Notes under the pieces: model-generated | Told to the model about the DNA's origin: nothing | What the model saw: the letters and a program-made list of their open reading frames with translations, nothing else | The model's database searches: none | Position numbers and translations under genes: made by a program | From: Steromphala cineraria | Taxonomy: Eukaryota > Mollusca > Gastropoda > Trochida > Trochidae | Direction: 5' to 3' | DNA length: 64,000 nt | NCBI GenBank assembly: GCA_916613615.1 | Contig: OU744730.1 | Coordinates: 4,123,582-4,187,581, forward strand | Shown: piece after piece, positions 23,774-38,600 of the stretch | Layout: the number at the start of each line of letters is the position of its first letter | How positions within the stretch are numbered: position 1 is the first letter of the stretch

Positions 23774-23870
23774 TCCATCATGAGAGGTGTATGTGTGGAT
23801 GTTTGATTCAATCTTACAAGACCAGTCTCTCACAGCATATATACCTTCATCATGTCAGTATATACCTATA
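23774..23870 (+). repeat. Diverged outermost unit of decoy array 2
   Basis: CTCCATCATGAGAGGTGTAT then GTGTGGATG resembles the unit start (CTCCGTCATGAGACGAGTG). Further on, CAGTCTCTCACAGCATATAT and ACC resembles the unit junction before the microsatellite. Looks like an old, decayed unit at the 5' edge. Confidence 0.5.
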
Positions 23871-26800
23871 TACCTATCTATATTCCAGCTCCGCCATGAG
23901 ACGAGTGTGTGTGGTGGGTGCTGGAGTGGTTGGTTTATCCACAGCTCTCCACATCCTAGAATCAGTGCCTGACGTCTCTCTGTCTGATCACAGTATATAT
24001 ACCTATATACCTATATACCTATATACCTATATACCTATCTATATTCCAGTTCCACCATGAGACGAGTGTGTGTGGTGGGTGCTGGAGTGGTTGGTTTATC
24101 CACAGCTCTCCACATCCTAGAATCACTGCCTGACGTCTCTCTCAGTCTGATCACAGTATATACACCTATATACCTATATACCTATATACCTATATACCTA
24201 TCTATATTCCAGCTCCGTCATGAGACGAGTGTGTGTGGTGGGTGCTGGAGTGGTTGGTTTATCCACAGCTCTCCACATCCTAGAATCAGTGCCTGACGTC
24301 TCTCTGTCTGATCACAGTATATATACCTATATACCTATATACCTATATACCTATCTATATTCCAGCTCCGCCATGAGACGAGTGTGTGTGGTGGGTGCTG
24401 GAGTGGTTGGTTTATCCACAGCTCTCCACATCCTAGAATCACTGCCTGACGTCTCTCTCAGTCTGACCACAGTATATACACCTATATACCTATATACCTA
24501 TATACCTATATACCTATATACCTATATACCTATCTATATTCCAGCTCCACCATGAGACGAGTGTGTGTGGTGGGTGCTGGAGTGGTTGGTTTATCCACAG
24601 CTCTCCACATCCTAGAATCACTGCCTGACGTCTCTCTGTCTGATCACAGTATATATACCTATATACCTATATACCTTTATACCTATATACCTATCTATAT
24701 TCCAGCTCCGCTATGAGACGAGTGTGTGTGGTGGGTGCTGGAGTGGTTGGTTTATCCACAGCTCTCCACATCCTAGAATCAGTGCCTGACGTCTCTCTCA
24801 GTCTGACCACAGTATATATATACCAATATACCTATATACCTATATACCTATATACCTATCTATATTCCAGCTCCGTCATGAGACGAGTGTGTGTGGTGGG
24901 TGCTGGAGTGGTTGGTTTATCCACAGCTCTCCACATCCTAGAATCACTGCCTGACGTCTCTCTGTCTGATCACAGTATATATACCTATATACCTATATAC
25001 CTATATACCTATCTATATTCCAGCTCCGCCATGAGACGAGTGTGTGTGGTGGGTGCTGGAGTGGTTGGTTTATCCACAGCTCTCCACATCCTAGAATCAC
25101 TGCCTGACGTCTCTCTGTCTGATCACAGTATATATACCTATATACCTATATACCTATATACCTATATACCTATATATATTCCAGCTCCGTCATGAGACGA
25201 GTGTGTGTGGTGGGTGCTGGAGTGGTTGGTTTATCCACAGCTCTCCACATCCTAGAATCAGTGCCTGACGTCTCTCTCAGTCTGATCACAGTATATATAC
25301 CAATATACCTATATACCTATATACCTATATACCTATCTATATTCCAGCTCCACCATGAGACGAGTGTGTGTGGTGGGTGCTGGAGTGGTTGGTTTATCCA
25401 CAGCTCTCCACATCCTAGAATCAGTGCCTGACGTCTCTCTCTGTCTGATCACAGTATATACACCTATATACCTATATACCTATCTATATTCCAGCTCCAC
25501 CATGAGACGAGTGTGTGTGGTGGGTGCTGGAGTGGTTGGTTTATCCACAGCTCTCCACATCCTAGAATCAGTGCCTGACGTCTCTCTCAGTCTGATCACA
25601 GTATATATACCAATATACCTATATACCTATATACCTATATACCTATCTATATTCCAGCTCCACCATGAGACGAGTGTGTGTGGTGGGTGCTGGAGTGGTT
25701 GGTTTATCCACAGCTCTCCACATCCTAGAATCAGTGCCTGACGTCTCTCTCAGTCTGATTACAGTATATACACCTATATACCTATATACCTATATACCTA
25801 TATACCTATATACCTATCTATATTCCAGCTCCACCATGAGACGAGTGTGTGTGGTGGGTGCTGGAATGGTTGGTTTATCCACAGCTCTCCACATCCTAGA
25901 ATCACTGCCTGACGTCTCTCTCAGTCTGATCACAGTATATATATACATATATACCTATATACCTATATACCTATATACCTATATACCTATATACCTATAT
26001 ACCTATATACCTATATACCTATCTATATTCCAGCTCCACCATGAGACGAGTGTGTGTGGTGGGTGCTGGAGTGGTTGGTTTATCCACAGCTCTCCACATC
26101 CTAGAATCAGTGCCTGACGTCTCTCTCTGTCTGATCACAGTATATATACCTATATACCTATATACCTATATACCTATATACCTATCTATATTCCAGCTCC
26201 ACCATGAGACGAGTGTGTGTGGTGGGTGCTGGAGTGGTTGGTTTATCCACAGCTCTCCACATCCTAGAATCAGTGCCTGACGTCTCTCTGTCTGATCACA
26301 GTATATACACCTATATACCTATATACCTATATACCTATATACCTATCTATATTCCAGCTCCACCATGAGACGAGTGTGTGTGGTGGGTGCTGGAATGGTT
26401 GGTTTATCCACAGCTCTCCACATCCTAGAATCACTGCCTGACGTCTCTCTCAGTCTGATCACAGTATATATATACATATATACCTATATACCTATATACC
26501 TATATACCTATATACCTATATACCTATATACCTATCTATATTCCAGCTCCACCATGAGACGAGTGTGTGTGGTGGGTGCTGGAGTGGTTGGTTTATCCAT
26601 AGCTCTCCACATCCTAGAATCAGTGCCTGACGTCTCTCTCAGTCTGATCACAGTATATATACCAATATACCTATATACCTATATACCTATATACCTATCT
26701 ATATTCCAGCTCCACCATGAGACGAGTGTGTGTGGTGGGTGCTGGAGTGGTTGGTTTATCCACAGCTCTCCACATCCTAGAATCACTGCCTGACGTCACT

Positions 26801-29453
26801 CTCAGTCTGATCACAGTATATATACCTATATACCTATATACCTATATACCTATCTATATTCCAGCTCCGCCATGAGACGAGTGTGTGTGGTGGGTGCTGG
26901 AGTGGTTGGTTTATCCACAGCTCTCCACATCCTAGAATCAGTGCCTGACGTCTCTCTCAGTCTGATCACAGTATATATACCAATATACCTATATACCTAT
27001 ATACCTATATACCTATCTATATTCCAGCTCCACCATGAGACGAGTGTGTGTGGTGGGTGCTGGAGTGGTTGGTTTATCCACAGCTCTCCACATCCTAGAA
27101 TCAGTGCCTGACGTCTCTCTCTGTCTGATCACAGTATATACACCTATATACCTATATACCTATCTATATTCCAGCTCCACCATGAGACGAGTGTGTGTGG
27201 TGGGTGCTGGAGTGGTTGGTTTATCCACAGCTCTCCACATCCTAGAATCAGTGCCTGACGTCTCTCTCAGTCTGATTACAGTATATACACCTATATACCT
27301 ATATACCTATATACCTATATACCTATATACCTATCTATATTCCAGCTCCACCATGAGACGAGTGTGTGTGGTGGGTGCTGGAATGGTTGGTTTATCCACA
27401 GCTCTCCACATCCTAGAATCACTGCCTGACGTCTCTCTCAGTCTGATCACAGTATATATATACATATATACCTATATACCTATATACCTATATACCTATA
27501 TACCTATATACCTATCTATATTCCAGCTCCACCATGAGACGAGTGTGTGTGGTGGGTGCTGGAGTGGTTGGTTTATCCACAGCTCTCCACATCCTAGAAT
27601 CAGTGCCTGACGTCTCTCTCAGTCTGATCACAGTATATATACCTATATACCTATATACCTATATACCTATATACCTATCTATATTCCAGCTCCGTCATGA
27701 GACGAGTGTGTGTGGTGGGTGCTGGAGTGGTTGGTTTATCAACAGCTCTCCACATCCTAGAATCAGTGCCTGACGTCTCTCTCAGTCTGATCACAGTATA
27801 TATACCTATATACCTATATACCTATACATATTCCAGCTCCACCATGAGACGAGTGTGTGTGGTGGGTGCTGGAGTGGTTGGTTTATCCACAGCTCTCCAC
27901 ATCCTAGAATCAGTGCCTGACGTCTCTCTCAGTCTGATCACAGTATATACACCTATATACCTATATACCTATATACCTATCTATATTCCAGCTCCACCAT
28001 GAGACGAGTGTGTGTGGTGGGTGCTGGAGTGGTTGGTTTATCCACAGCTCTCCACATCCTAGAATCAGTGCCTGACGTCTCTCTCAGTCTGATTACAGTA
28101 TATATACCTATATACCTATATACCTATATACCTATCTATATTCCAGCTCCACCATGAGACGAGTGTGTGTGGTGGGTGCTGGAATGGTTGGTTTATCCAC
28201 AGCTCTCCACATCCTAGAATCAGTGCCTGACGTCTCTCTGTCTGATCACAGTATATATACCTATATACCTATATACCTATACATATTCCAGCTCCACCAT
28301 GAGACGAGTGTGTGTGGTGGGTGCTGGAGTGGTTGGTTTATCCACAGCTCTCCACATCCTAGAATCAGTGCCTGACGTCTCTCTCAGTCTGATCACAGTA
28401 TATACACCTATATACCTATATACCTATATACCTATATACCTATCTATATTCCAGCTCCACCATGAGACGAGTGTGTGTGGTGGGTGCTGGAGTGGTTGGT
28501 TTATCCACAGCTCTCCACATCCTAGAATCAGTGCCTGACGTCTCTCTGTCTGATCACAGTATATATACCTATATACCTATATACCTATATACCTATATAC
28601 CTATACACCTATATACCTATATACCAATATACCTATATACCTATATACCTATATACCTATCTATATTCCAGCTCCACCATGAGACGAGTGTGTGTGGTGG
28701 GTGCTGGAATGGTTGGTTTATCCACAGCTCTCCACATCCTAGAATCAGTGCCTGACGTCTCTCTGTCTGATCACAGTATATATACCTATATACCTATATA
28801 CCTATCTATATTCCAGCTCCGCTATGAGACGAGTGTGTGTGGTGGGTGCTGGAGTGGTTGGTTTATCCACAGCTCTCCACATCCTAGAATCAGTGCCTGA
28901 CGTCTCTCTGTCTGATCACAGTATATATACCTATATACCTATATACCTATATACCTATACATATTCCAGCTCCACCATGAGACGAGTGTGTGTGGTGGGT
29001 GCTGGAGTGGTTGGTTTATCCACAGCTCTCCACATCCTAGAATCAGTGCCTGACGTCTCTCTGTCTGATCACAGTATATATACCTATATACCTATATACC
29101 TATATACCTATACATATTCCAGCTCCACCATGAGACGAGTGTGTGTGGTGGGTGCTGGAGTGGTTGGTTTATCCACAGCTCTCCACATCCTAGAATCACT
29201 GCCTGACGTCTCTCTGTCTGATCACAGTATATATACCTATATACCTATATACCTATATACCTATATACCTATCTATATTCCAGCTCCACCATGAGACGAG
29301 TGTGTGTGGTGGGTGCTGGAGTGGTTGGTTTATCCACAGCTCTCCACATCCTAGAATCACAGCCTGACGTCTCTCTCTGTCTGATCACAGTTTATATACC
29401 TATATACCTATATACCTATATACCTATATACCTATCTATATTCCAGCTCCACC
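23871..29453 (+). repeat. Array 2 of truncated DDO exon-1 copies (decoy first exons)
   Basis: Thirty-four units precede exon 1 of gene B. Start codons lie at 23896, 24057, 24220, 24373, 24552, 24713, 24878, 25031, 25192, 25355, 25502, 25665, 25836, 26041, 26204, 26365, 26554, 26717, 26872, 27035, 27182, 27353, 27534, 27697, 27844, 27999, 28154, 28299, 28462, 28679, 28824, 28977, 29130 and 29291. Architecture is as in array 1. Spacing is more variable (145-217 nt), mainly from octamer count. Variants frequent here and rare or absent in array 1: CTCTCTCAGTCTG junction, ACCATG start context, ACTGCC (Leu-Pro-Asp) and GGAATGG (Met in GAGMVG). Confidence 0.95.
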
Positions 29454-29647
29454 ATGAGACGAGTGTGTGTGGTGGGTGCTGGAGTGGTTGGTTTATCCAC
29501 AGCTCTCCACATCCTAGAATCACTGCCTGACGTCTCTCTCACTGTACTAGCAGACAAGTTCCTGGGGGAAACAACCAGCAGTGGGGCGGGGGGACACTTT
29601 ACTCCAGAGAGGGGGCACTTTATGGCTATTCCAAAGGAAAGGTTTAG
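29454..29647 (+). CDS. DDO: DDO gene B exon 1 (true first coding exon)
   Basis: 194 nt as in gene A. Contains LPDV where gene A has VPDV, the form common in its own decoy array. The end differs from gene A (HFTPERGHFMAIPKERF). Donor TTTAG|GTAGGA. Confidence 0.95.
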
Positions 29648-32600
29648 GTAGGATTTTTCATTTGAGCTACACGCAAAATAGATAGTGAATAAATCTAACA
29701 AAATTATATTTGGGACCATACTTTCTGCAACAGTACCTCTGCAATGCCTGTACTTTTCGGGCTTGAGTCCCTTGACTTGACCGACAATGATCATACTAAC
29801 AGTTCACTCGACTATTTCACCTCTGCAGAAATCGAAGAGCAAACAGATGTAGTTACATTAGTCCTCTAATAAATGTGAATAAGGACAGCTCCCAAGCCTG
29901 AGTGTACAATTTCTGGCAATGTACATGTAAATATGTATTCCAGGTTGTAATGCATCGCTTTCCATCTGATGCGAAGTACGCATATACCCATATCAGAGAT
30001 TTATTTACATAATAAAGAAGTTTTTATCCAGGAAATCTTGTTGTACTTAAAGGGACAGTTCTATCGGCGTATTTGTATTTGATTTGATGTAAATTCGAAG
30101 AGACATCCAAGTTAGGACATATTTGTTTGAAGTACATGATTATAAACAACTCAGTTGAAACATTGTACCTTTGGCAGTAGCGTTTTTGCTTTACATTCAA
30201 TAATTTGATTAAGAAGACTCACAGACTCGGTCAAAAAACAACATCAGTGAGAAGTGAAGCCATTCATCGGCACTACGAGTGTGAAACACATTGCTATATC
30301 AGTATAAGGCATTGTTGATTAGTTTTATCAATAATAATATATAGATGCGTAGTTCCTCTGTCAATATATTCAGTTTATTTTTATCATATCATAACATATA
30401 TAATAGTACAGCGCTTTTTGCACGTCGTTTTCCCAAATTTAAAATGGCCGACCGAACATTGATAGATAGGCCACTTTAAGACTAAGGCGGTAAGGTGTAT
30501 AGCAGCTGTATTGCATCCCACTTTGTAAAGCCACAGCCCATCTGTATATACTCCAACAAAATTCACAATAAAGAAGTTGTTATCTATAAAATCTTGTTGT
30601 ACCTATAACCAAGATTGTCAATATTTTACCACCCCAGACAATGGGTGACGTCCTCCAGGGATCACTTCTACGCCCTTGCCTGTTCCTCAGAGGCCTCCAC
30701 TTCCGGTATAATGCTGATCTCAGGATATCATCTCACGGAGCAGCCTAAAGTGAGATAAGTTGACATAGATTATCCCACTCTTCTCCCCTCAGATGTAGCT
30801 TAAGTCATGATCCAACATCTGTTAAAATACGAACAGCAGGGGGAGATGAGGTGTTTTTTTCGTTCTTTTTGTCACTTCAAGAGCATTCAACTTATATAAG
30901 AAGGCCGATTAGATGCAATCAAAGGTCATTGTGCAACCGGCTAGTCAGTTTCAAATGTTATTTAAATCTCGATAACAAAAGCAAGTTTTCCATGCAAGAG
31001 GTGTTTTTAATTTGCTGGAATAATTGAGATATTTTTTAGTTTGGCCTTTATGTAGCTTGGTGAGTTTTAGTAGTTCGAAAAGAGCTCGTATTACAACAGA
31101 AGTTAGATCGGGATTTAATGACTTGAGCTACCTCTCTGGGGAGAAAATGAAATCGTCCATTTTTTCTCCCATTTTACCTGTTAAATATGCCACATACCAT
31201 ATATGTTGATATGACTTTAAAACATCAAGTTAATATTGGTTAACATGATGATATACCTTTTTACAAAATATATTTTGTAGGACATTTTTGGACAAAAATT
31301 AAGAACTTTAATTACCAAATGTGTACATTCAGTATAAGTGTCATCATTTAGTATGAAATAAGGCAATGGCTGTTTTTCCCAGTTAAAAAATCATTAATTT
31401 TGATACAATGATGGTTGAACGAGTGTAACTTTAGCGAACAGTATAATTCATGATATTTGCATTAGGTTCAATAGTAATGATACATACTTTTGTCATAAGC
31501 TGCTGCTCAATTATGTCTTACTTATCGACGCATAAAGAATTGAGCTTATAAAATATGACTTAATGATATATACACTGTGATGAATAATTGACTTTGATGA
31601 TAATTTGTTTGATAAAAATGTTGACTAGTTAACATAAATTATACGATGATTAATGTGTATGACGACAAAATAAAAATGCTTGAAAAATTCTACGATGAAA
31701 TATTGATTTGTATTAAAACAGGTATTTAATTAAGTATTTACATGTACCTGCAAAGAGGTGTCATGGAAAAAGGAGTTTGATAGATAAAATGAATTGATGA
31801 AATTTTAGATGAAAATTGACATTATAGAAAGTTCATCTTTTTTAAAAAGCGTGTCGTTTGTAAGATGTACCAATAATATACGATAGCCTACACATCAAAC
31901 GTATGGAAAGAAATGATACAACTTGTCTTTAAAGAAATGATAAACGACTTTTTATGATTAAGTCTTCTGTTAAAAAGAGAAAAACGTAGGATAAGAAATA
32001 TGATTTACTTATATAAACGTAATTATTATGATAAAAAAAATACTAAATGACGTGGATTTTGCAAAGTAAATTTGTGTGCTAAAATATGTAAGTTGGCGAT
32101 CTATCCATAGAGATCACTTATTATACCCTTTTTCGTCCTAAGATTTTGCATTTTTTTAAATATCTGCATGATGTTGTTTATACCTAACTGCAAGAGTGTA
32201 TAATTGTTGTTTAAATGTCACTACAGCTGGACATATGTAACAGATACCGATAATTCGCCATGATTACTGTATAATAATGATGATAATTATATACAATTAC
32301 TATTAAATAGGGGACAGTGACATCGCATAATGACGAACGAATACAAGCTGCATGAATCATTGAAAACAAAAATAATTCAATCATTTATATATTTTTTCAT
32401 TCAATTGATTATAATCAGTTGTTCATTGCCTATCCTGAATAATGTTCTGGTTTTGAATTTCATACTAACATGACAAAACCGGTCACTGTTTTTAAAAAGT
32501 AAAGTTTCAAAGAGCATTTCTGAAACAAGTTTATGCAACTTGCACTTGACTATAATCACACTGTTGGCAAGACGTAATAATGTGTGTGTTTTATGATTTT

Positions 32601-35600
32601 TTTAAAAAGGAGTTTCTAGTGTTTTAGAGTTTTAAGAGAAGATGTAATAGCAACCTATACCTAGTAAATAAAACAATAAAAGCCGAAAACAATTTTAAAA
32701 GGGTTTCAGGCTATTATTATCATGATTATTGGATAAGAAATTACTTGCAAGTTTGCATGATGGAAATATGTTCAGAAAATGGTTTGATAAATATTTATAT
32801 ATTTGATTGACGCGCGTCACTGTCCTGATTTGATCACTATCGTGACCTTTCTGTTGTCACTTTACAAACACGATAAGGGTTAAGTGCCATAAGATAGAAT
32901 TCCCAAAAGAAAGAATCAATCACAACACTACTTAGCTGAGCACTGCCTACCACCCCTAATTAATCAATGAACTGACCCTACACGCTTTATGCACTTGTAA
33001 AAAGTTGCAAGTCATGTCAAGTCCTGTTGTAGATATTATAATTGCATTTTACCAGAGATGATAAGAATCTTTTCAAGCAATTTCCTCTTGTACTATTAAG
33101 AGTATATAAACAAATATGCATGGTTGCAAAATTGTCTTATTTCGGTACGACTGGCCTTCAAAGAACAGAGTATGTCCCATCACAGAAAGATGCGCCCTAG
33201 TTTCTTCTGAATAGGTATCTTTATGTTAAGAATAAGTCTTAACGCTTCAAAACTATGGATCTTGGAAACTACATATAAATAAAATGATAAAGAAAATAAG
33301 ACCAAGGAGCAATAGTTTAACAAGTTTAAAATACTAAAAACTAGGTTCTCTATTTATATCTTTTATCAAACCACTCTTTGATTATGGTTGTCAGATATAT
33401 TGTACGATTGAACAAGCAAATGTACTGGAAAATCTTCACTGATATGCATATGTGGTTCAGTTCGAGGCACCAGTCATGATCAAACTAGTTAAACTAGATT
33501 GCAGTCATGATAAACTGGTACAGTGAAAATAACTATAGCACACTGAAAAAGCAAAGACGTCGCTTAAAACTCATAAGTTTTTGTTAGAACATGTACAACA
33601 GAATGGATCTAGAATATCTAAACTATCTTAACCGACACATATCTGAAATACCAAGATGTTCTTGTTCCCATTTTAATGAAGGTGCCCTTCATTACCTGTT
33701 TGTTTGTCGAAACTACCATGACTTAAAAACAAATATGTATTTCTATATACAAGGATGTGATATTAAACAGTATTTTCATAAATGAATCCTTAAATGATAG
33801 AACAAACAGCAAAATCCTAAAATCTTTACATCAGTTTATAAGTAAAAGTACACGCTTTCTATGTATAGCCTTTACTAATGTTTGTAGCAGATATAATGTT
33901 TACTGCAGGATATTATAGGCATCTCCGAGAACATAATGCCTGATTTACATAAATTAGTTTGACTACAAAGATGTTTTCATCAATTATATATTTTTCTGAT
34001 CGTATGGTATATTGTGTTCAGTTTCAAGTCTGTAGTATTTAGGAGTGGAGTTGAAATGACCCTCCTTTCTTGGTCACCATTGTTCATATTGAGAAATAAA
34101 ATATGTTAAAACCATATGTTAAAACAAGTGAAAAACAAAAATTATTTTTGTCTTTGTCTGTATTTTGAGAGTTCTGTCTTCTTTTATCTGGGCTGTTCCA
34201 TTATTTCAAAGGGTAGAGGCCATGTTACGCATCATTTGTCAACCATGAAACGTGTTGTTTTAAGCGTTCTGTCTTTTTGGTAATTTGTCTTTTGAGACGA
34301 TACCACCATAAGCCTCCATAATTGGAGACAGACAGACAATAGTTTATTAACGTCTCACTTCTGTACAAAGCTAGAATACATTTACATTTATACACACAAT
34401 TCCTTTATAAAACATGTACAGAACCATTCAAAGCAGAATTATGAGAGACATAAAACAATATTTAACCATATAACAAGTCTTTCCTACGTTGTAGTATTAA
34501 AAAGCAGATTTTGGCTGTATAAAAACAGATATCATGATTTGTGAAAATAAAATACATTTTTTCAAGATCCGATTTATCTAAAAAGTCTGGAGATAAAATA
34601 ACACATTGATTAAACAGAGAATCTCTCAGATCATCATATAATACACAGTGAAACAAAACATGTAATTCATCTTCAACGTCATTAATACAATTAAAACATT
34701 TTCTATTTTCTAATAAAATATTTTCATAACGGCCGGTTTCCACTCTAATGGGAGCAACGCCACATCGAAATTTAGACATAGCCGACCTGTAATGGCTTGG
34801 CATGTGATGGACAATATAATTTTCAGAGTTAAAATTATACTTAAAATGTTTATAAAGTCGAAGTTTATTCGAACCAGTTTTCCCATCTTCTCTATTTAAC
34901 AATGAATGCCATAAAATAACAAATTCATTCATAACCCTATCCTCAACAGTTGTACATAAAACAGATTTCTTAATCTTAACAGGTGCGTCTAAATAATAGT
35001 GTAAATCAAGGGACATAAACTTTTTCCTTACTCTAAAATTCCAATTCTTAACACCATTTACCCCACATCTATCTGTCCATAGAAAAACAGCTTTATTTAA
35101 ACGATGTTCCATATTATAAAAGCGACACCATTGTCTGGAAATACACGACCATTGCTTGACAATAGGTGGGACCCATCCCATATCCCCGTTAATTGCAACG
35201 TTAGGGGCGTACTTTCCAAGTCCCATGAAAAAACGAATGGCCCTATGTTGCACTGCATTTACAGCTGATATATCATAACCACCCCAGATAGCCGCACCAT
35301 AGCTTAAAGTAGACCATACCATTGTATCATAAAGTTTGGAATAGGTGCTAAAATGCATATTGCCAACACTTTTAAACTTAGATATTAAAAGTCCTAAGGC
35401 CCTATTAGCTGATCTAGCGGCCGCCCGGGCCATAGCATTAAAATCGACAAACTCCGTTAAAAGTAGACCAAGATAGTTATAACTGCTAACAATATCTAAA
35501 ACATTATTCCCGACAGTAAACAAATGCTGCGTCAATGAAGTTGACGGCGTTCTAAAATGTACAATCTTCGATTTTTCTGAATTTATTTCTAATTTATTAT

Positions 35601-38600
35601 CACAACACCAAGCATTCAAAACATCTAATAGTACATTGAGATCAGCTTCACTTTCCGCTAAAAGAGCAATGTCGTCTGCATACGCTAAAGCCGCAACATT
35701 GAAGTCATCTATTTTTACACCAACATTCAGACTATTAAGCTTACGTAACAAATCATCAATAAAAAGGTTAAACAAGAACGGGGAGAGGAGGCACCCTTGC
35801 TTTAGTCCACGGTTTACTCCAAACCAGGAGGTTTTAAATCCGTTCACTCGCAGTGAGTGGAGTGTAGGTGAATTCAAAATGATAATAAATATGCCATTGC
35901 ATGAATAGAAAGTTAAAGTTATATATTCACTGATTCCTAAATAATGGTCGACTGTGGGTGAATTAGAAAGAATGATTCGTATTGCACAGCATCAATAGAA
36001 AGTTAAAGTTAAATATCCACATGATTAATAGATAATGGCCGAGTTCGGGTAAATAAGAAAGAATGATATGTATTTCATCGCATCAATAGAATGTTGAATT
36101 TATATATCCACGTGTGCCCTAAATAATGGTCGTTTTTTGGTAAACAAGAAAGAATGATACGTGTTTCACAGCATCAATAGAAAGTTAAGGTTAAATATCC
36201 ACATGATTAGTAAATAATGGTCGACTTTGGCTGAATTAGAAAGAATGATATGTCCTTCACAGAATCGATAGAATGTTAAAGTTCTTGAAAATATCCACAT
36301 GTGCCCTAAATAATGGTGGACTGTGGGCGAATTAGAAAGAATGATTCGTATTGCACAACATCAATAGAAAGTTAAAGTTAAATATCCACATGATTAATAA
36401 ATAATGGCCGACTTCGGGTAAATTAGAAAGAATGATATGTCCTTCACAGAATCGATAGAATGTTAAAGTTCTTGAAAATATCCACATGTGCCCTAAATAA
36501 TGGTCGAGTTTGGGTAAATAAAAAAGAATGATACGCATTTCATCGCATCAATAGAATGTTGAATTTAAATATCCACATTAGCCCTAAATAATGATCGACT
36601 TTGGGTAAATTCGAACGAATGATACATATCCATTACATCAATAGACAGATTACAGTTTGTGCAGATATCAAATTGTGCCCAAAGTAATTGCCGGCTTTGG
36701 CTATATTAGAAAGAATGATACGTATATCATTGCATCAATAACATGTTAAAGTTCGTGCAGATAGCCACATGATTCCTAAATAATGGTCGACTTTGGGTAT
36801 ATTTGGGCAGGATAGCGCTGTGGTTAGCGCGATCGGCTCAAGTTCGGATTAGGAGGTCGGTGGTTCGAATCCCGTCAGAGGTTCGGCAACTTTGTCTGCA
36901 GTAGAGAACTGTTCTACATGCAGTCAGCTTTTGGTGCAATGCTATACTGAATTTGAGGGCAGTACCACTCATGGTTGCTCATAGTTCCAGCCGATGCTCC
37001 CAGGTTTCACCTCAATGCATAGCCACAGTTGTGTTGCGGGTTTTCTCCCTGCAATAATACTAGCTAAATATACCAAGCTAGATATACGTGAAATACTATT
37101 GAAAGCACAAATGCGTGCTGTAGTGTCTTTAAAACATTTATCATGGATGTATTTTTACCATCTTTATATAACACCTTAAGACCAATACAACTTTCTTTTT
37201 ACTGTCATGTTTAAGGTAGATCACTTAGATGATGTTGTGCTCCACTATCGACAACTTTCCACAGAAGAAATGAAGTCATTGGGTTTTAAAGAGAGGTATG
37301 TTTCTTTACATTCTCTCCCCACAGAGGTAGATCAAGTCATACAATGTTGATACTACCTCTGTTCTATTACGCCGAAATCCATGGGTTCCGGCAGTTTGCC
37401 CTAGTGGAAAAAAATTGCAATACAATCCATTTGAATTCCTTTATCAAATGACAACGCTTCTCCCATGGAAAGGGAAAGTTCATATCACAATGCCTCTGCC
37501 AATCAGACATCTCCCATTCTTTCCCATAAACTCAGCGTAACATAACAGAGGCTGTATCAACATTTCATGACTCGATCTGCCTTTTTAGGGAGAGGTATGT
37601 TTTTTTCATATGATGAGTGTTGCCTTTCCTGTGGGAAGAGGATGCCTATTTATAGACTGAACATTAGGGATCATTGGATCATTGTTATTATTTTTAAAAC
37701 ATGGGGTTATGACACAACATATTTAGAAATACAGCTGCGTATCTAAAGTTTGTTTACTTACCTGCGTTTTTAGTGCAAATATCATGAACTTTGGAATATC
37801 TTTGAGGCATCCTAGCATTGCGAAAACGTAACGGATAATGTTGAAATTTGAGTACAAAAGTTAACATTCAGTTAACATATTCGTATATAACCGTAACTAA
37901 ATTGACAGGGCATGGAAATGACCAGGGGTCAAAATTTCAAAAACACTATTTTGTATTTTTCGCTACAAAATCCTTCATAAGTGATCAATAGCGTTAGATC
38001 TAAGCCATATTTGTTCTTTTGCATTAATGCAATGTAATTGTACTGATTTCTTTCTTACAATGTGTATATGGAATATTTAAATCGAAATTTTTGAAAATCT
38101 GAATTTTACAAATATGACCCCATCTGTATGTTTAATCATGCCAAATAAAATTCAGTACCACTGACAAGACGATCCCGGAATATGATTTGAGAATGGCTAT
38201 TTTACTAAATTGGATAACTGGTTGTCCCTTGTAGGGGCTCCTGAAGTTATTTTATGGACGTCAAAATGAAACACAATTAACATGATATTTGCACTTAGAT
38301 ACATAAGCAAGTGAACAAACTTAAGATAAGCAGCTGTATGCTTTTATTGTCAGGGGAAAACATCCTTAAAAATAACATGAAAATGTGTTTATCTAAACCT
38401 CAAGAAACAATGCAAAATTTTAAAAATTTAATGGTTCATATTTTTTGCTGTGAAACCATTATCTATGGAAAATGAATGCTCAATCATACCTCGAAAAACA
38501 ATGCCAATTTTAAAACATATTTAATAATACTTATTTTTGGCTCAGTAACCATTAGCAGCAACATCTTTAAGAAAATATTCATTTTTGCAAGGTATGTTTC

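Noticed and set aside
29432..29794. Minus-strand ORF of 120 codons over exon 1 of gene B
   Set aside because: It is the antisense shadow of exon 1. The same shadow occurs at 4206-4490.
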